64,000 nt of DNA from Entomobacter blattae (GCF_014672835.1 NZ_CP060244.1:1219001-1283000), one strand, 5' to 3'. Shown: positions 39,428 to 50,400, counted from the stretch's first letter. A program made the numbers and translations. The notes: a model not told the origin generated them from the sequence alone.

Positions 39428-41470
39428 TTACTTTTTGGTTTGCTGCTCGGTTAAGGCTACCAGTACCCTTCGCGCGAAAGAAGGTGGGTCAGAAGGGGCA
39501 TCCCCTTCCTGGATACGGGCTAAATCCAGTAGGATAAGGGAAGTCTCGGCAATATTTTCTCCCTTTTCAACCTGTTCGGCCAAGGCCTTAATAAGGGGGT
39601 GTTGAAAATTGAGCTCTAATATGGGCGGAATTTCAGGCATCTCCTGACCACTACGACGCATCAGGCGTTGCATTTGCAGGTCTGGCCCAAAGGCGGCCGG
39701 GGCCACCACGACGGCACTCTCTACAAGGCGATGCGTGCCTTTTACTTCTGAAACCTTGTCTTTTAGGGCTTCTTTAAGGCTGGTTACCAGCTTTTCCATC
39801 TCGGCTGGTGTTTTGGCCTCTTCTGATTCGGTTTTACCAGCCAGCTTGCTTAAATCGTCTTGGGCTTGGGTAATGTTGCGTAAGGGTTTATCCTTATAGC
39901 TGCCCAAACGTTCTGGCCAGAAGGAATCAACAGGGTCAATCAGCAAGAGCACCTCTATCCCTTGGGCTTTAAACCCTTCCAGATGCGGGGAATAAGAGAG
40001 GGTTTTTAAGCTGTCACCGGCAATATAGTAAATGGCCTCCTGCTTGTCTTTCATGCGGGAGATATAGTCTTCCAGAGTGGTTAGCGCCTTGTCCTGAACG
40101 TTTTCCCGAATTTTTTCTTGGGTCTCTTCTTGGGCTTCTTTCTGGGTTTTGTCCTGGGCCTCTTGGGCCTTTTCCTGGTTTGCTGGATTATTTTCAGAGC
40201 CTTTGTCGGCATTCTCAGCTTTTTGCCCCTCTGCAGGGATGGCCTTTAAGGCCTGCTCCTGAGTGGTGGTGGAGTGGAAGCGCGAGAGTTCTGCCAGTTC
40301 CATGCGGTGGTCTGAGTTATCCCAAATTCCTTCTTTAATCTGAGCCCCAAAATTTTCCCAGAATTTAAGATAGGAGGCCTCATCATTTTTGGCCCGGCTT
40401 TTAAGTTCGGTAAGAACACGGTTGGTGACCGCCTTGCGGATGCGATTAAGCACAGGGGTGGTTTGCAGCATCTCGCGCGAAACATTCAAGGGGAGGTCTT
40501 CGGTATCGACCACACCCTGGACAAACCGTAACCAAGGCGGAAGAATGTTGCCCTCATCAGTAATGAACATACGTTTGACATGGAGCCGCACTTTACTATC
40601 ACGCGTGGCATCCATAGGTTCAAACATGGGCCGCATACTGGGAATAAAGAGCAGGGCTGTAAACTCTAATGTGCCTTCAGCATGCCAATGCAAGGTGGCC
40701 CAAGGATCATCAAACATATGAAAGGTGTGGCGGTAGAATTCCGTAAGCTGCTCTTGGGTGAGCTCGCTTTTTGGCTTGCGCCACAGGGCTGTACCTTGGT
40801 TGGCTGTACTTTCTTTCTCGCCATCATGTACAGTAATGGGCCAGGCAATATTATCGGCCCATTTGCGGATAATGGTCTCAAGGCGGGAAACTTCTAGGAA
40901 CTCATCAGCATCCGCTTTAATGTGCAAGGTAATGCTGGTGCCGGGCTTTTCGCGCTGTGCAGGGCTTATACTATATTCGCCCTTACCTTCTGAAGACCAC
41001 TGCCACGCCTCTTCAGTGCCCGCATGACGGGAGATGACGTCTACCTTGTCTGCTACCATAAAGGCTGCATAAAACCCCACCCCAAATTGGCCAATCAGGC
41101 TTGGGCGTTCTTCTGGCTTGCTGTTTTGGAGCTGCTCGCCAAAGGCACGGGTGCCCGAGCGGGCAATAGTACCCAGGTTGCGGGCTAGCTCCTCGCGGGT
41201 CATGCCAATTCCATCATCGGAAATGCTTAAAAGGCGCTTGTCCTTATCGATGTGGATATGGATACCCGCTTTTTCTGGCAGGGCCAAGGCTGCTTCGGTG
41301 AGGGCTTCAAACCGGCGGCGATCAGTGGCATCGGCGGCGTTGGCAACCAGTTCTCGTAGAAAAATTTCGCGTTCGGAATAGAGGGCATGTACCACCAGAT
41401 CCAGCAACCGGCCAACCTCGGCACTAAATTCATGGCGTTCTTCTACGGTAGAAGACGATGTCTCTGTCAT
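39428..41470 (-). CDS. htpG: HtpG, Hsp90-family chaperone with low-complexity insertion
   Basis: 680 residues. The GHKL ATPase domain is complete: [51 protein letters not shown] and the Gly-rich lid. The middle domain has [20 protein letters not shown] and [12 protein letters not shown]. The C-terminal dimer domain ends the protein. Compared with usual HtpG, about 52 residues (roughly 412-463) are inserted between the middle domain and [19 protein letters not shown]. The insert is Gln/Glu/Lys-rich and repetitive ([20 protein letters not shown]). It probably forms a charged flexible or coiled loop; chaperone function should be retained. Confidence 0.94.
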   Translation of the reverse strand: MTETSSSTVEERHEFSAEVGRLLDLVVHALYSEREIFLRELVANAADATDRRRFEALTEAALALPEKAGIHIHIDKDKRLLSISDDGIGMTREELARNLGTIARSGTRAFGEQLQNSKPEERPSLIGQFGVGFYAAFMVADKVDVISRHAGTEEAWQWSSEGKGEYSISPAQREKPGTSITLHIKADADEFLEVSRLETIIRKWADNIAWPITVHDGEKESTANQGTALWRKPKSELTQEQLTEFYRHTFHMFDDPWATLHWHAEGTLEFTALLFIPSMRPMFEPMDATRDSKVRLHVKRMFITDEGNILPPWLRFVQGVVDTEDLPLNVSREMLQTTPVLNRIRKAVTNRVLTELKSRAKNDEASYLKFWENFGAQIKEGIWDNSDHRMELAELSRFHSTTTQEQALKAIPAEGQKAENADKGSENNPANQEKAQEAQDKTQKEAQEETQEKIRENVQDKALTTLEDYISRMKDKQEAIYYIAGDSLKTLSYSPHLEGFKAQGIEVLLLIDPVDSFWPERLGSYKDKPLRNITQAQDDLSKLAGKTESEEAKTPAEMEKLVTSLKEALKDKVSEVKGTHRLVESAVVVAPAAFGPDLQMQRLMRRSGQEMPEIPPILELNFQHPLIKALAEQVEKGENIAETSLILLDLARIQEGDAPSDPPSFARRVLVALTEQQTKK

Positions 41471-41858
41471 CTTAAGACCTTTTCAGTTTTCTAGAGTGGA
41501 AATTCTACATAAAGCAATAAAAATGCGGTGTTCTGTATATAAGGTAATTTTATAATTTTAGAATAGAATAAAAAACTAAAAATATTTTCATAGGTCTGTT
41601 TTGGCAAACTCTTAAAACAGGGCCGTCCCTATAGGGGTATAAATACCACGATCATGATTATTTTTTTGTAAGAATAAGAACTTTTGTTCATTTTGCGTTA
41701 TAGTTAACACGTCCTATCTTCTTTATTTTAAGGGTTTGTTAGGCCATGACCCAGGCGAAAGACTGCTTAAAAATTCGTCTGCCAGGCCATGATTTTAACA
41801 GATATGGCCGTTATAGGAGGCCATAAACACTCTATACACGCTATAAGGAACAGAGAGT
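41471..41858. other. AT-rich divergent promoter region
   Basis: The stretch between htpG (minus) and the YidB-like gene (plus) is AT-rich and should hold both promoters. I see no gene or clear operator. Shortly before the YidB-like start the sequence reads AAGGAACAGAGAGT, which includes its ribosome site. Confidence 0.4.
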
Positions 41859-42299
41859 ATGAGTAATTTTCTTGGTGATATTTTTAACAAGGTCACCGGT
41901 GCAGCCAGCGAAAAGGTGGTAAACGCTGTTGTGGGCAGCTTCCTTTCAGGGGAGCGCCCAGAGGGGGGAGAGGCTTCCGCTTCTTCATCTCCAGATTCTT
42001 CATCTCCAACGTCTTCATCTAATGGACAGATTGATGGCGTGCAGCTTTTGTTGGAACAGGCAGAAAAGGCAGGCTTGGGTGACAAGGTGCGCTCCTGGAT
42101 TGGGAGTGGGGAAAACCTGCCCATTACAGCCGATGAGCTTCGTCAGATCCTTTCAAGCGAGCAGGTGAATCATTTCTTGTCCAAAACGGGGATCCCTGCG
42201 AATATTCTTATGCCCGCCATTGCCTTTCTCTTGCCCAAGGCGGTTGATAACCACACGAATGCTGAAGGGTATACAGCCCCTAAAGAGGGAGAAGGGTAA
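41859..42299 (+). CDS. YidB-like (DUF937) protein
   Basis: 146 residues. A short N-terminal helix (MSNFLGDIFNKVTGAASEK) and a Ser-rich spacer (about 40-60) are followed by the YidB core: LLEQAEKAGLGDKVRSWIG, NLPITADELRQIL, then FLSKTGIPANILMPAIAFLLPKAVD. YidB-type proteins are small soluble bacterial proteins of unknown role. RBS AGGAAC is upstream. The Ser/Asp/Pro tract, with SSSPDSSSPTSSS, resembles the low-complexity insertions in other genes of this window. Confidence 0.8.
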   Translation: MSNFLGDIFNKVTGAASEKVVNAVVGSFLSGERPEGGEASASSSPDSSSPTSSSNGQIDGVQLLLEQAEKAGLGDKVRSWIGSGENLPITADELRQILSSEQVNHFLSKTGIPANILMPAIAFLLPKAVDNHTNAEGYTAPKEGEG

Positions 42300-42454
42300 A
42301 AATTAACCAGCAGCAGTCTGGTTGTTTTTGCTGTTTATTAGTTCTTTCTCAGCGCTTTAGTTTTGGAGCATTGCAGAACTGAAGCCTATTAGAACAAAAA
42401 GTGCTTTAGTCCTGGGCCAGACCTCTTTGCTATGGGTTGGTCCAAGGCTATTTC

Positions 42455-42640
42455 TCCTGAAGACCAGCCGCTGCGGGAAAAGGCCCTTGGCCAGAAATAT
42501 CGCTAGTGCTTTAAAGATTCCTTATTTTGATACGGATCTTTTGTATCGGGCTGTTGCTCGCAAGGTTCTTGACGAAGGGGTAGATCCTCAGATTCATTCT
42601 GCTGAAGAACATGTGCGTCTTTTGGAGGAAGGTGACCTAA
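42455..42640 (+). pseudogene. cmk: cmk fragment (cytidylate kinase, N-terminus)
   Basis: The P-loop PAAAGKG is readable in one frame near 42460. After a one-base loss at GGCCCTTGGCC the next frame reads LARNIASALKIPYFDTDLLY, RAVARKVLDEGVDPQ and HVRLLEEGDL. These are residues about 10-65 of CMP kinase. The frame then runs into the end of the opposing N-formylglutamate amidohydrolase gene. Confidence 0.82.
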
Positions 42641-43491
42641 GAGGATGTGGGGAGGGGAGAAGAATGCTGGAGATAGCTTATAAAATGGGACAGTAAATCC
42701 ATCAGGTCAGCCTGAAGTGTCTGGAAAGCCGGAATGGTCTGTAAGGGGGCTGTTTTCATATAAAGTGTGCGGCTGATTTCAATTTGAAGTGTATGGATAT
42801 TCCGATGGGGACGACCGTAATGCAGGGTGGTATATCCGCCAGCATAGGGAAAATCGCGGCGGGTAAGGTAGGCTTTTTGAAGCAGGAAGGTTTCTATTTC
42901 CCTAACCAGACTAAGCGCGCATGATGTGCCATAGCCCGTGCCCAGCACAAAATCTGGCCCGTGGCCCGGCCATTGGGGCATGGAATGAAAATCCAGAATC
43001 ACACATACTCCATGCTGGTGCAGGCAGTCTTCAACCAGGGCTTCCAGAGTTTGGTGATAAGGCCGCCAATAGGTTTTTAGCCTTGTATAGGCTTCTTCCA
43101 GGGGCAGTTTCTCCCTATAGAGGGGGTGTTTCCCCACGGCGAAGCGGTGAAAGGTGCCAATGCCATTTTGCACGCGGCTGGTGGTCGTATTACACCCGGC
43201 AGGCAGGGGGGAGGAAAACATATCAGGGTCAAGCTCCCACTCCTCGCGGTTGGGGTCGCAAAAGATCCGGGGGAAGTGGGCCATCAAGAGCTGACAGCCC
43301 AGGTCAGGGCATGGCTCTAGAATCTGGTCCACAAAAGCATCTTCACTTTGCCGTAACATTTCGAGGCTTAGAGAGGTTTGGGCAAGAAGGTGGTCTTCAT
43401 AATGGCGGCCAGAATGCCCCGAGCAGAGAATGAGGGGGGTAGAAAAAGCCCTGGAAGGTGTAAAAACGCTATAAACAGGGGGGGATGGCAT
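42637..43491 (-). CDS. N-formylglutamate amidohydrolase family protein
   Basis: 284 residues of the FGase superfamily: LILCSGHSGRHY (His and Ser near the metal), SEDAFVDQIL, FPRIFCDPNREEWELDPDMF, VILDFHSMPQWPGHGPDFVL, then the C-terminal FPYAGGYTTLHYGRP and LQIEISRTLYM. The metal-binding His/Glu pattern is intact. Members hydrolyse N-formyl-L-glutamate in histidine breakdown, but many lie outside hut operons, as here, so the exact substrate is open. Its 3' end abuts the cmk relic. Confidence 0.85.
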   Translation of the reverse strand: MPSPPVYSVFTPSRAFSTPLILCSGHSGRHYEDHLLAQTSLSLEMLRQSEDAFVDQILEPCPDLGCQLLMAHFPRIFCDPNREEWELDPDMFSSPLPAGCNTTTSRVQNGIGTFHRFAVGKHPLYREKLPLEEAYTRLKTYWRPYHQTLEALVEDCLHQHGVCVILDFHSMPQWPGHGPDFVLGTGYGTSCALSLVREIETFLLQKAYLTRRDFPYAGGYTTLHYGRPHRNIHTLQIEISRTLYMKTAPLQTIPAFQTLQADLMDLLSHFISYLQHSSPLPTSS

Positions 43492-43695
43492 TCTGGGCCT
43501 GTTCCATGAAAAAGTGGCGGGGGGAGCTTTAGTTTTTATATCAATTGAGGGCCTAACTCCTTATATATAAGGAAATATTTTGGATATAAAGGAAATATTT
43601 TAGGAAAAAGAGAAGCAAAAAATTGGAATTTTTCTTTTTTCAGCTTGCGCAACCCGTCAAGACAGGATAGAAACCACCTGACCCTTTATAAGGAT

Positions 43696-43770
43696 GGGCG
43701 CATAGCTCAGCGGTAGAGCACTACCTTGACATGGTAGGGGTCACAGGTTCAATCCCTGTTGCGCCCACCA
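43696..43770 (+). tRNA. tRNA-Val (anticodon GAC)
   Basis: The full cloverleaf is visible: acceptor GGGCGCA/TGCGCCC, D arm GCTC-AGCGGTAG-AGC, anticodon arm CTACC-TTGACAT-GGTAG with anticodon GAC, T arm ACAGG-TTCAATC-CCTGT, and an encoded ACCA end. An integrase remnant lies 140 bases downstream, so the 3' end probably served as a phage attachment site. Confidence 0.95.
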
Positions 43771-43913
43771 TCCTTTCCCCAGAAAACAGCCATTTTTTAA
43801 TATTATCCACAGAGTCATACTATTCCCTAAAGGGACAGTTCTGGACAATTTTAAACAAAAATGGACAGGTTTTTCTAAATCGCTTGGGCAAAATCTGGGC
43901 AAAATTTGTGGAA

Positions 43914-44249
43914 TCATTTTAATCTTTCTAGGGCATTAGAAAGAGGGTTGTGACGAACAGAAACATAGCGTTGAACGATCCTTGGCGTAGTCCATTCACT
44001 CAATTTCATGAGGGTATGTAGGTCACAGCCAGACATTACCAGATGACTTGCCCAGTGATGGCGCCAATCATGCACCCTGAAATTAACAATCCCTGCTTTC
44101 TTACAGGCTGTTTTATGGGATTGAGGATTCCTCCCCCCAGGTCTTAGGGTTAGAGTGCCCCTAGGGTTGGAATATGGTTTTCCGGGGCGCAACCTTGATC
44201 CCACAGAGGCTAATGCCCCGTGTAATCTGCTGCTGGTTCGTGAAGTCAC
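43914..44249 (-). pseudogene. tyrosine recombinase (phage integrase), C-terminal remnant
   Basis: Only the catalytic C-terminal ~70 residues are integrase-like: FRVHDWRHHWASHLVMSGCD with the HxxR box, LHTLMKLSEWTTPRIVQRYVSV with the conserved Trp and the Tyr nucleophile, and a final LSNALERLK. The N-terminal arm-binding domain and the first catalytic Arg are absent, and upstream sequence is LamG-like debris in the other direction. The remnant faces the adjacent tRNA-Val, the classic arrangement of an integrated phage. Confidence 0.85.
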
Positions 44250-44700
44250 GCTCTTTAATAAGGTGGTTTATAACGAAGATTATACCCCATTCTCTCAACC
44301 GATCCCAATGCTACACTGCTCAATAGTGAGCAGGCTATCGGATATTATAAACTAGCGCATGATAATGTTGCCAATTCCCACGATACTGCCAACCGCAAAC
44401 AAACAGGTTTTCCGCTAAGGTCCCCTTACCCTTATGAAGGGTTTTTCTACGCTATACGACAAATGCGACAGCTGCGCTGCAATTCAATGGGGAGGGGTTA
44501 AGCGGGGGCGTTTTGGCCTTCCAGTCCAGTATAATATCTAATAGGGAAATGTTCGAGTATAAGTTCAAAGCAACCAGGGGTATTGACCTGTCCAGTGGAG
44601 CCACAATCATGAACTCTACAGGGGTATTGTGGTTGGGGGCTGATAGACCTTACTCTCTTCAGAGGGTTTTTTTATTGGGAAAGTCTTATGCTTTTATTTC
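44190..44700 (+). pseudogene. decayed relative of the phage LamG-like gene
   Basis: Pieces in shifting frames parallel the protein encoded at 31423: EANAPCNLLLVREVTLFN (compare VNAPGDLLAIREVALFN), EQAIGYYKLAHDNVANS (compare AIGYYLLTHDVATS), then GEGLSGGVLAFQSSIISNRE and FEYKFKATRG. At least three frameshifts or stops occur. It shows that a second tail island of the same type was present beside tRNA-Val and is now dead. Confidence 0.78.
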
Positions 44701-44775
44701 TGAAAACCCTTGCTCGCCGTTTCTCGCCGTTTGGGGCAAAAGGTCCACTGATATGCGGAGTTCTGATCGTCCATT

Positions 44776-45296
44776 ATGTTTATTGTTTACGCTCTTTGGG
44801 CACGTGTTGATATCCCAATTGAACATGGGGAATGGTTGCCAGATATGGGATTTACGGATATTTTTCCCGAATTGGGCCTGGTAGGGAATTATGTTGGTAA
44901 CAGGGGTTGGCCAACTTTGTTCCCTAGCCTGCGAGAGTTGTCTTTTCCGTGGAATATGGGTTGTGTTGGCGTTTTGGCTGTCCTGTTGGGTTACACTCAA
45001 TATTTATGCATCTGGCTATGGTTTTTATCCTGGGCTAGCTCTCTCTATGGGCTGGGCAGGCGTGAACATGTTTGTGTTTAGCTGTAGGCGTTGGGGGGAT
45101 AATAGGGCATGGACGCTGGAAAACTCTCCTGGCTGTCGCTGCTCATCCTATTCTATATTCGGTTCTCACCCTATTGTCCGTTATTGGAATGTTGGCTGTT
45201 TGCGCAATCGACGGGTTTTTCGCTCTCTATTTCGATTACAAGCGCCAAAAACTGGAGTTCGAGCGGGAAAGGGAGAAGAAAGTAAGCAAAGAATAA
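44776..45296 (+). pseudogene. possible degraded membrane protein near prophage scar
   Basis: Two overlapping frames each look membrane-protein-like. The last one, ending at 45296, reads HPILYSVLTLLSVIGMLAVC, AIDGFFALYFDYKRQKLEFE with a charged tail, suggesting a holin-like or small membrane protein. No single intact frame joins it to the preceding hydrophobic sequence (YASGYGFYPGLALSMGW). I cannot name the family. Confidence 0.4.
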
Positions 45297-45339
45297 ATTT
45301 ATGCCTTTAACTTACTTAAAAAACCCCAATAAAAAGACA

Positions 45340-46224
45340 TTATGCCTGCGTGGCTAAAGTGTTGAGTTGAGCTAAGGTTTCCTTATCCAGCTCTAAGGAA
45401 GCCGCTGCAAGATTATCCTCCAGGTGGCTTAACGATGATGTGCCGGGTATTAAGAGGATGTTAGGTGAACGTTGTAATAGCCAGGCCAGGGCAACTTGAT
45501 GGGCCGTAGCATTGATCTGTTTGGCAATTTTTGTTAATGAATCTGACTGGATAGGAGAGAAGCCGCCTAAAGGGAAAAACGGAACATAGGCTATATGGTT
45601 ATTATTTAATTCATCAATGAGATCATCATCTTCTCTATGGATAAGATTATAGTGATTCTGAATACAAGAAATGGCTGTGTATTGTTGTGCTTCGTGAACC
45701 TGACGGGTCGTAACATTGCTGAGGCCGATATGCTTAATGAGACCTTCTTCTCGTAGCTTCACTAGAGTTTTAATTTGGGGTGTAATAGGGCCTTCTGTGG
45801 GTTTGGTAGGATCAATCATAACCCGTAAATTTACAACATCTAAAGACTGTAACCCAAGGTTTCTAAGGTTATCATGAATAGCCTTTGTGATATCTTCTGC
45901 ACTTTGGGCAGGAAGCCAACCGCCTTTATTATCACGTTTAACGCCCACTTTGGTAACGATGAGAAGATTATCAGGATAGGGATGCAAGGCTTCCCTAATG
46001 ATTTCATTAACGATATGCGGACCATAAAAATCACTGGTATCAATATGATTCACACCACGAGAGATGACTTTTTTTAATACGGATACAGCAGCATTGCGGT
46101 CTTTAGGAGGGCCAAATACATGAGGGCCGGTTAGTTGCATAGCGCCATATCCCATACGGTTTATGCTTTTCTCTCCTAAAATAAATGTGCCTGCCTTGTG
46201 TATGTCTATATTGAAGTTTGTCAT
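45340..46224 (-). CDS. aldo-keto reductase similar to YdbC/PdxI (pyridoxal reductase)
   Basis: 294 residues with close resemblance to E. coli YdbC: INRMGYGAMQLTGPHVFGPP, then NHIDTSDFYGPHIVNEIIRE with catalytic Asp and Tyr, LLIVTKVGVKRD with the Lys, DVVNLRVM where most AKRs have a His, GLIKHIGLSNVT, YVPFFPLGGFSPIQS and LLIPGTSSLSHLEDNLAA for NADPH binding. YdbC (PdxI) reduces pyridoxal to pyridoxine. I assign the subfamily with fair confidence; the substrate is inferred from similarity recalled by eye. Confidence 0.85.
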   Translation of the reverse strand: MTNFNIDIHKAGTFILGEKSINRMGYGAMQLTGPHVFGPPKDRNAAVSVLKKVISRGVNHIDTSDFYGPHIVNEIIREALHPYPDNLLIVTKVGVKRDNKGGWLPAQSAEDITKAIHDNLRNLGLQSLDVVNLRVMIDPTKPTEGPITPQIKTLVKLREEGLIKHIGLSNVTTRQVHEAQQYTAISCIQNHYNLIHREDDDLIDELNNNHIAYVPFFPLGGFSPIQSDSLTKIAKQINATAHQVALAWLLQRSPNILLIPGTSSLSHLEDNLAAASLELDKETLAQLNTLATQA

Positions 46225-46821
46225 AGGTTTTCCAGATTTAAAATGTTTAAGAATAGCAGATAGGAGACCAATTAAAGTGAGGAACTCAATGTTTAGATAG
46301 TTGTGTTTGAGTGTTGTTTCAACCGCACACCTGCCTCGATGAACGCAATGGTTGTCTCTCTAGAAGGGGATTTCATCGTCCAGATCATGGTTTGATTTTT
46401 TTTAGAGGGCCTGGGAATTCTTATCCTCTTAATGCTGTGGGCGTATATTCCCAGAAATTTTCATAGCGAATATCTTGATCTGTTATCAATACTTGGTCGC
46501 CAGTAATAATTTTTCCAGTAATAATTTTTCCATAATGATTATGATGTTTCATAGAAAATATTTATTCTGTTTCATCATTACTGATAGCGATACTTTGAAC
46601 TCATGGATGGTTTATTAGTATATCAGCTACCAGTTATTTTAAATTCTTTTTGCCATTTTTGTACGCAAAGTTTCGTTTCTATTGCGATCATAAATGCTAA
46701 AAACTGGCGTTTGAGAGGGAGAGGGGGAAGAGGGATTAAAACCACTGAAACCAGCAAGTTGTTTTATTGAGCCTGCTGGTTTACTCGGTAGGTTAAAAGT
46801 TTATTTATCAGAGAGTCGAAT
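46225..46821. other. intergenic region
   Basis: No intact gene. On the minus strand from 46553 a 39-codon frame reads ITGKIITGDQVLITDQDIRY; it may be debris of a secreted protein and contains a 15-base direct duplication (TTATTACTGGAAAAA). Nothing else is recognised. Confidence 0.35.
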
Positions 46822-47826
46822 TTATGATCTATAATATGAAGAGTAATAGTGGATGGTACCATCTGCTGTTGTATATTGTGGGTTACTGAAGGTTGCACTT
46901 TTGGCTTTACCTTCACTGCCGTAGCCTGATTCAGACCATGCCAGAACAGAATCAATACTAGAAGCACTATTATACATTGTAGAAGTATAAGCAGGCCCAG
47001 AGCCATCGGCCGGCTTCATGGTAAAAGTCCACTCCCACATTTGGCGGGTATTATCAACTTTGACTGGTTCGCCATCACCACCGTAGTTATATGTACCAGG
47101 GGGCAGCGTTACAAGGTTACCTCTATCGACACTTAGGGTATAGGTTTTTCCTACTTCCCAGTCATAAGGGGCAAGTCTGTTGGGCCCATTTTGAATAGAG
47201 TAGATATCTTCTGCTAGATTTTTGTCAGTATAATCGGCTGAACCGCCACCTTTATTGACAAGACCACCCCAATTGACCTGATTACCCCACGGCTGAGAAG
47301 AGTTGGCAATATGGGTTTGCGGCCCACCGTGTGCCCACGTATTGTTTGGCCAGTTTACTTGCAGTGCCCAAAAATTTAAACCTTTTAAGGCTTCTGGGGA
47401 AACGGAATTAACTGTTAGATTGATTGAAACGTCAGTGATAGGTTTGCCATTACCTATAAAAGTAATATGTGTGAGATTGGGATCATTAGAAGCTCCGATA
47501 TCAAGAGTAAGGGGCTGTTGGAATTGATGAAAAAACCGTGTTAGGTCATTTTCAGCATTGACGATCCCCTGCTGAATATTTTGGCCGATCGTTTCAACGG
47601 TACGCCCAATAGCATTGGCAATATTGGTAACACCGTTGATGGCCCCTTTAACAAAATCATCAATGGCTGAAAATGGGTTAAATGCTTTTGAGGCTGAAGA
47701 GGTGGGGATGGTCTGCTGGCTTGCTTGTTCAGTGTTTCCGCCAGATAATGTAGAAGTTGCGGTCGTATCAGTTCCTGGAGTGACAGCTGTTTGGGTGTGA
47801 TTAAACAAGTCGAATAAAAAAGACAT
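46822..47826 (-). CDS. hypothetical protein, possibly secreted/effector-like
   Basis: 334 residues; no family recognised. Residues 1-45 are Thr/Ser/Gly-rich without a classical signal peptide. 46-105 are amphipathic helices (FVKGAINGVTNIANAIGRTV). From about 110 a beta-rich domain follows: LTLDIGASNDPNLTHITFIG, WALQVNWPNNTWAHGG, DWEVGKTYTLSVDRG and MWEWTFTMKPADG. The Trp-rich strands resemble carbohydrate-binding beta-sandwiches. The start has AAGGA upstream. Codon use looks normal. Design is reminiscent of the lipase-like protein at 13632: short leader, amphipathic helices, then an exported-type domain. Confidence 0.6.
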   Translation of the reverse strand: MSFLFDLFNHTQTAVTPGTDTTATSTLSGGNTEQASQQTIPTSSASKAFNPFSAIDDFVKGAINGVTNIANAIGRTVETIGQNIQQGIVNAENDLTRFFHQFQQPLTLDIGASNDPNLTHITFIGNGKPITDVSINLTVNSVSPEALKGLNFWALQVNWPNNTWAHGGPQTHIANSSQPWGNQVNWGGLVNKGGGSADYTDKNLAEDIYSIQNGPNRLAPYDWEVGKTYTLSVDRGNLVTLPPGTYNYGGDGEPVKVDNTRQMWEWTFTMKPADGSGPAYTSTMYNSASSIDSVLAWSESGYGSEGKAKSATFSNPQYTTADGTIHYYSSYYRS

Positions 47827-47955
47827 TTTCTAAATTTCCTTAATGTTTTGCCGATATTTGTATCTGTATCTTTATAAAGGCATAATTCTTATTTCAATTA
47901 TCTTACTTATTTCAATGATCTTACTGAATTTTCTGAAATAATGCTTTGGTTACCC

Positions 47956-47979
47956 AGCCCCCATCTAGGAGGCTTTTTT
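47956..47979 (+). terminator. hairpin plus T6, third copy of the tail-gene leader type
   Basis: AGCCCCC (47956-47962) pairs with GGAGGCT (47968-47974) with one mismatch, followed by six T and ATTGGAATGCC. The layout resembles the leaders at 1197 and 30160, but no intact tail gene follows. Confidence 0.45.
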
Positions 47980-48086
47980 ATTGGAATGCCCCAGGCTTAT
48001 ATGAACGACTATGGCTTTAACGTGGGGCTTTGACCTGGGGCCTTGACCTATGGCCTTGAGGTGGAGCCTCGACCTGGCCAGTTTAA

Positions 48087-48392
48087 ACAGGCTGTCATGA
48101 CACCGGCTCGATCAACGCTTGGGTTAGCGGGATCGTTGGTAATTTGGTTATTGAGTTACCGTTAGATGAATTTTATAAGGAGCTCGTCAAAACCCAACAG
48201 GTTATGAATATGAAACATATGGGTTGGCGGGCCGTAGTCGATGTGTTTGGTATTTTATGGGATAAGGTTGTACGCCATAATCAATGGAATTTTGCGAAAT
48301 CCATATGGAAATTCAATAGCGTCTTTAATCCCCAGCAACAAATGGAGTATAAATTAGATTTCTCCATGTTATTTTGGTTCAGTGAGCACTAG
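48087..48392 (+). pseudogene. unidentified coding-like fragment
   Basis: An open frame reads GSINAWVSGIVGNLVIELPL, DEFYKELVKTQQ and VVRHNQWNFAKSIWKFNSVF. It looks protein-coding but has no clear start or ribosome site, and a stop precedes it. I do not recognise the family. Its position after the hairpin at 47956 allows phage origin. Confidence 0.35.
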
Positions 48393-48461
48393 AACGGAGA
48401 TATTGAATAATGGCAAAGGCAAAGTTTGAGCGGAAAACCGCACTGTAATATTGGAGCGATT

Positions 48462-48506
48462 GATCACGTTGATCACGTTGGTCACGTTGGTCACGTTGGT
48501 CACGTT
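48462..48506. repeat. nonamer tandem repeat, five copies
   Basis: Five copies of GRTCACGTT (two GATCACGTT, three GGTCACGTT). Non-coding. Confidence 0.9.
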
Positions 48507-48650
48507 GATTATGGAAAGATCCCCCTCACAGCAGTGATGATGAAGGTTTTGGCTGAGGCTGGTGAGGCATCTTGTGGTCATGGATGAATAATTTTCATAA
48601 GCCTAATCTGATAACAGTCATTTTATTTGATGAAAAAAGCCTTATTTTGA

Positions 48651-49715
<1,065 letters not shown>

Positions 49716-49736
49716 GCTTAAGACCTTACCCCCTAA

Positions 49737-50400
49737 GGTTTTATCCCGAGGGGAGGGGACTGTATTCACCTTACAACAGAGCGTTTCGGATTTCATTTAT
49801 TCCTAGGGGCGAGACGGGGCGGGGCAGGGCCCTCGGGTCTCTGGATTGTTACGGTAGGTTGGTACCATAACAGTTTTACCCCTAGGGGCGAAGACCCTCG
49901 CACATTCTCATCGACAGGGGAAAAATTAATGTGGCCGCCTTCTGTTTCCCCAACACTATACCCCCCCTGGATAAAGGGTAAGATAAGCCACACCCAACCC
50001 TGTTTTCTCTTCTCTTTTCCCATCTTCTGGCGCTTTTTAAGTGCCAACGCCTTTAAAGCCATCTGTTCTGGCGGGGGAGAAGGTTCAGCTGTGGGTTGAG
50101 GAGCTGGAGCCGCTGGCTTGGAAGATTTAGAAGAGGCCGACATCACCACCACAGCAGGTTTCTTAGCAGTTTCAGAAGCTGGTGGTTCGACACCTAGGCC
50201 CACGATGGTAATAACCCCCTGTTGGGGCAACGCCTTAAGGGGCAAAGATCTCCTCATATTTTAAGAGGTGGAGACCTCCTTCCGGGAAATTCGGCTTATT
50301 ATAATGCGTAGCCAAGTTTTATCCCTAAGGGCGGAGACCTCCTTACATTTTAAGGAGCGAAGAACTCCGCACATTTTAAGGGACGGAGACCCTCGCATAT
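49737..50400. repeat. cluster of palindromic CTAAGGGCGGAGACCTCC-type repeats
   Basis: Units related to GTTTTATCCCTAAGGGCGGA lie at 49737, 49793, 49872 and 50316. Shorter ATTTTAAGGAGCGAAGAACT-type units lie at about 50231, 50257, 50347 and 50373, the last two 26 bases apart. Most can fold into small hairpins (GGAG/CTCC, AGGG/CCCT). Some resemble type I-E CRISPR repeats, but the spacing is irregular. The minus-strand frame 50257-49793 (Pro/Ala-rich, 154 codons) is bounded by these repeats at both ends and I do not accept it as a gene. Confidence 0.6.

Noticed and set aside
49793-50257. 154-codon Pro/Ala-rich open frame on the minus strand
   Set aside because: Both ends are formed by palindromic repeat units, composition is low-complexity and no domain or convincing ribosome site is seen.
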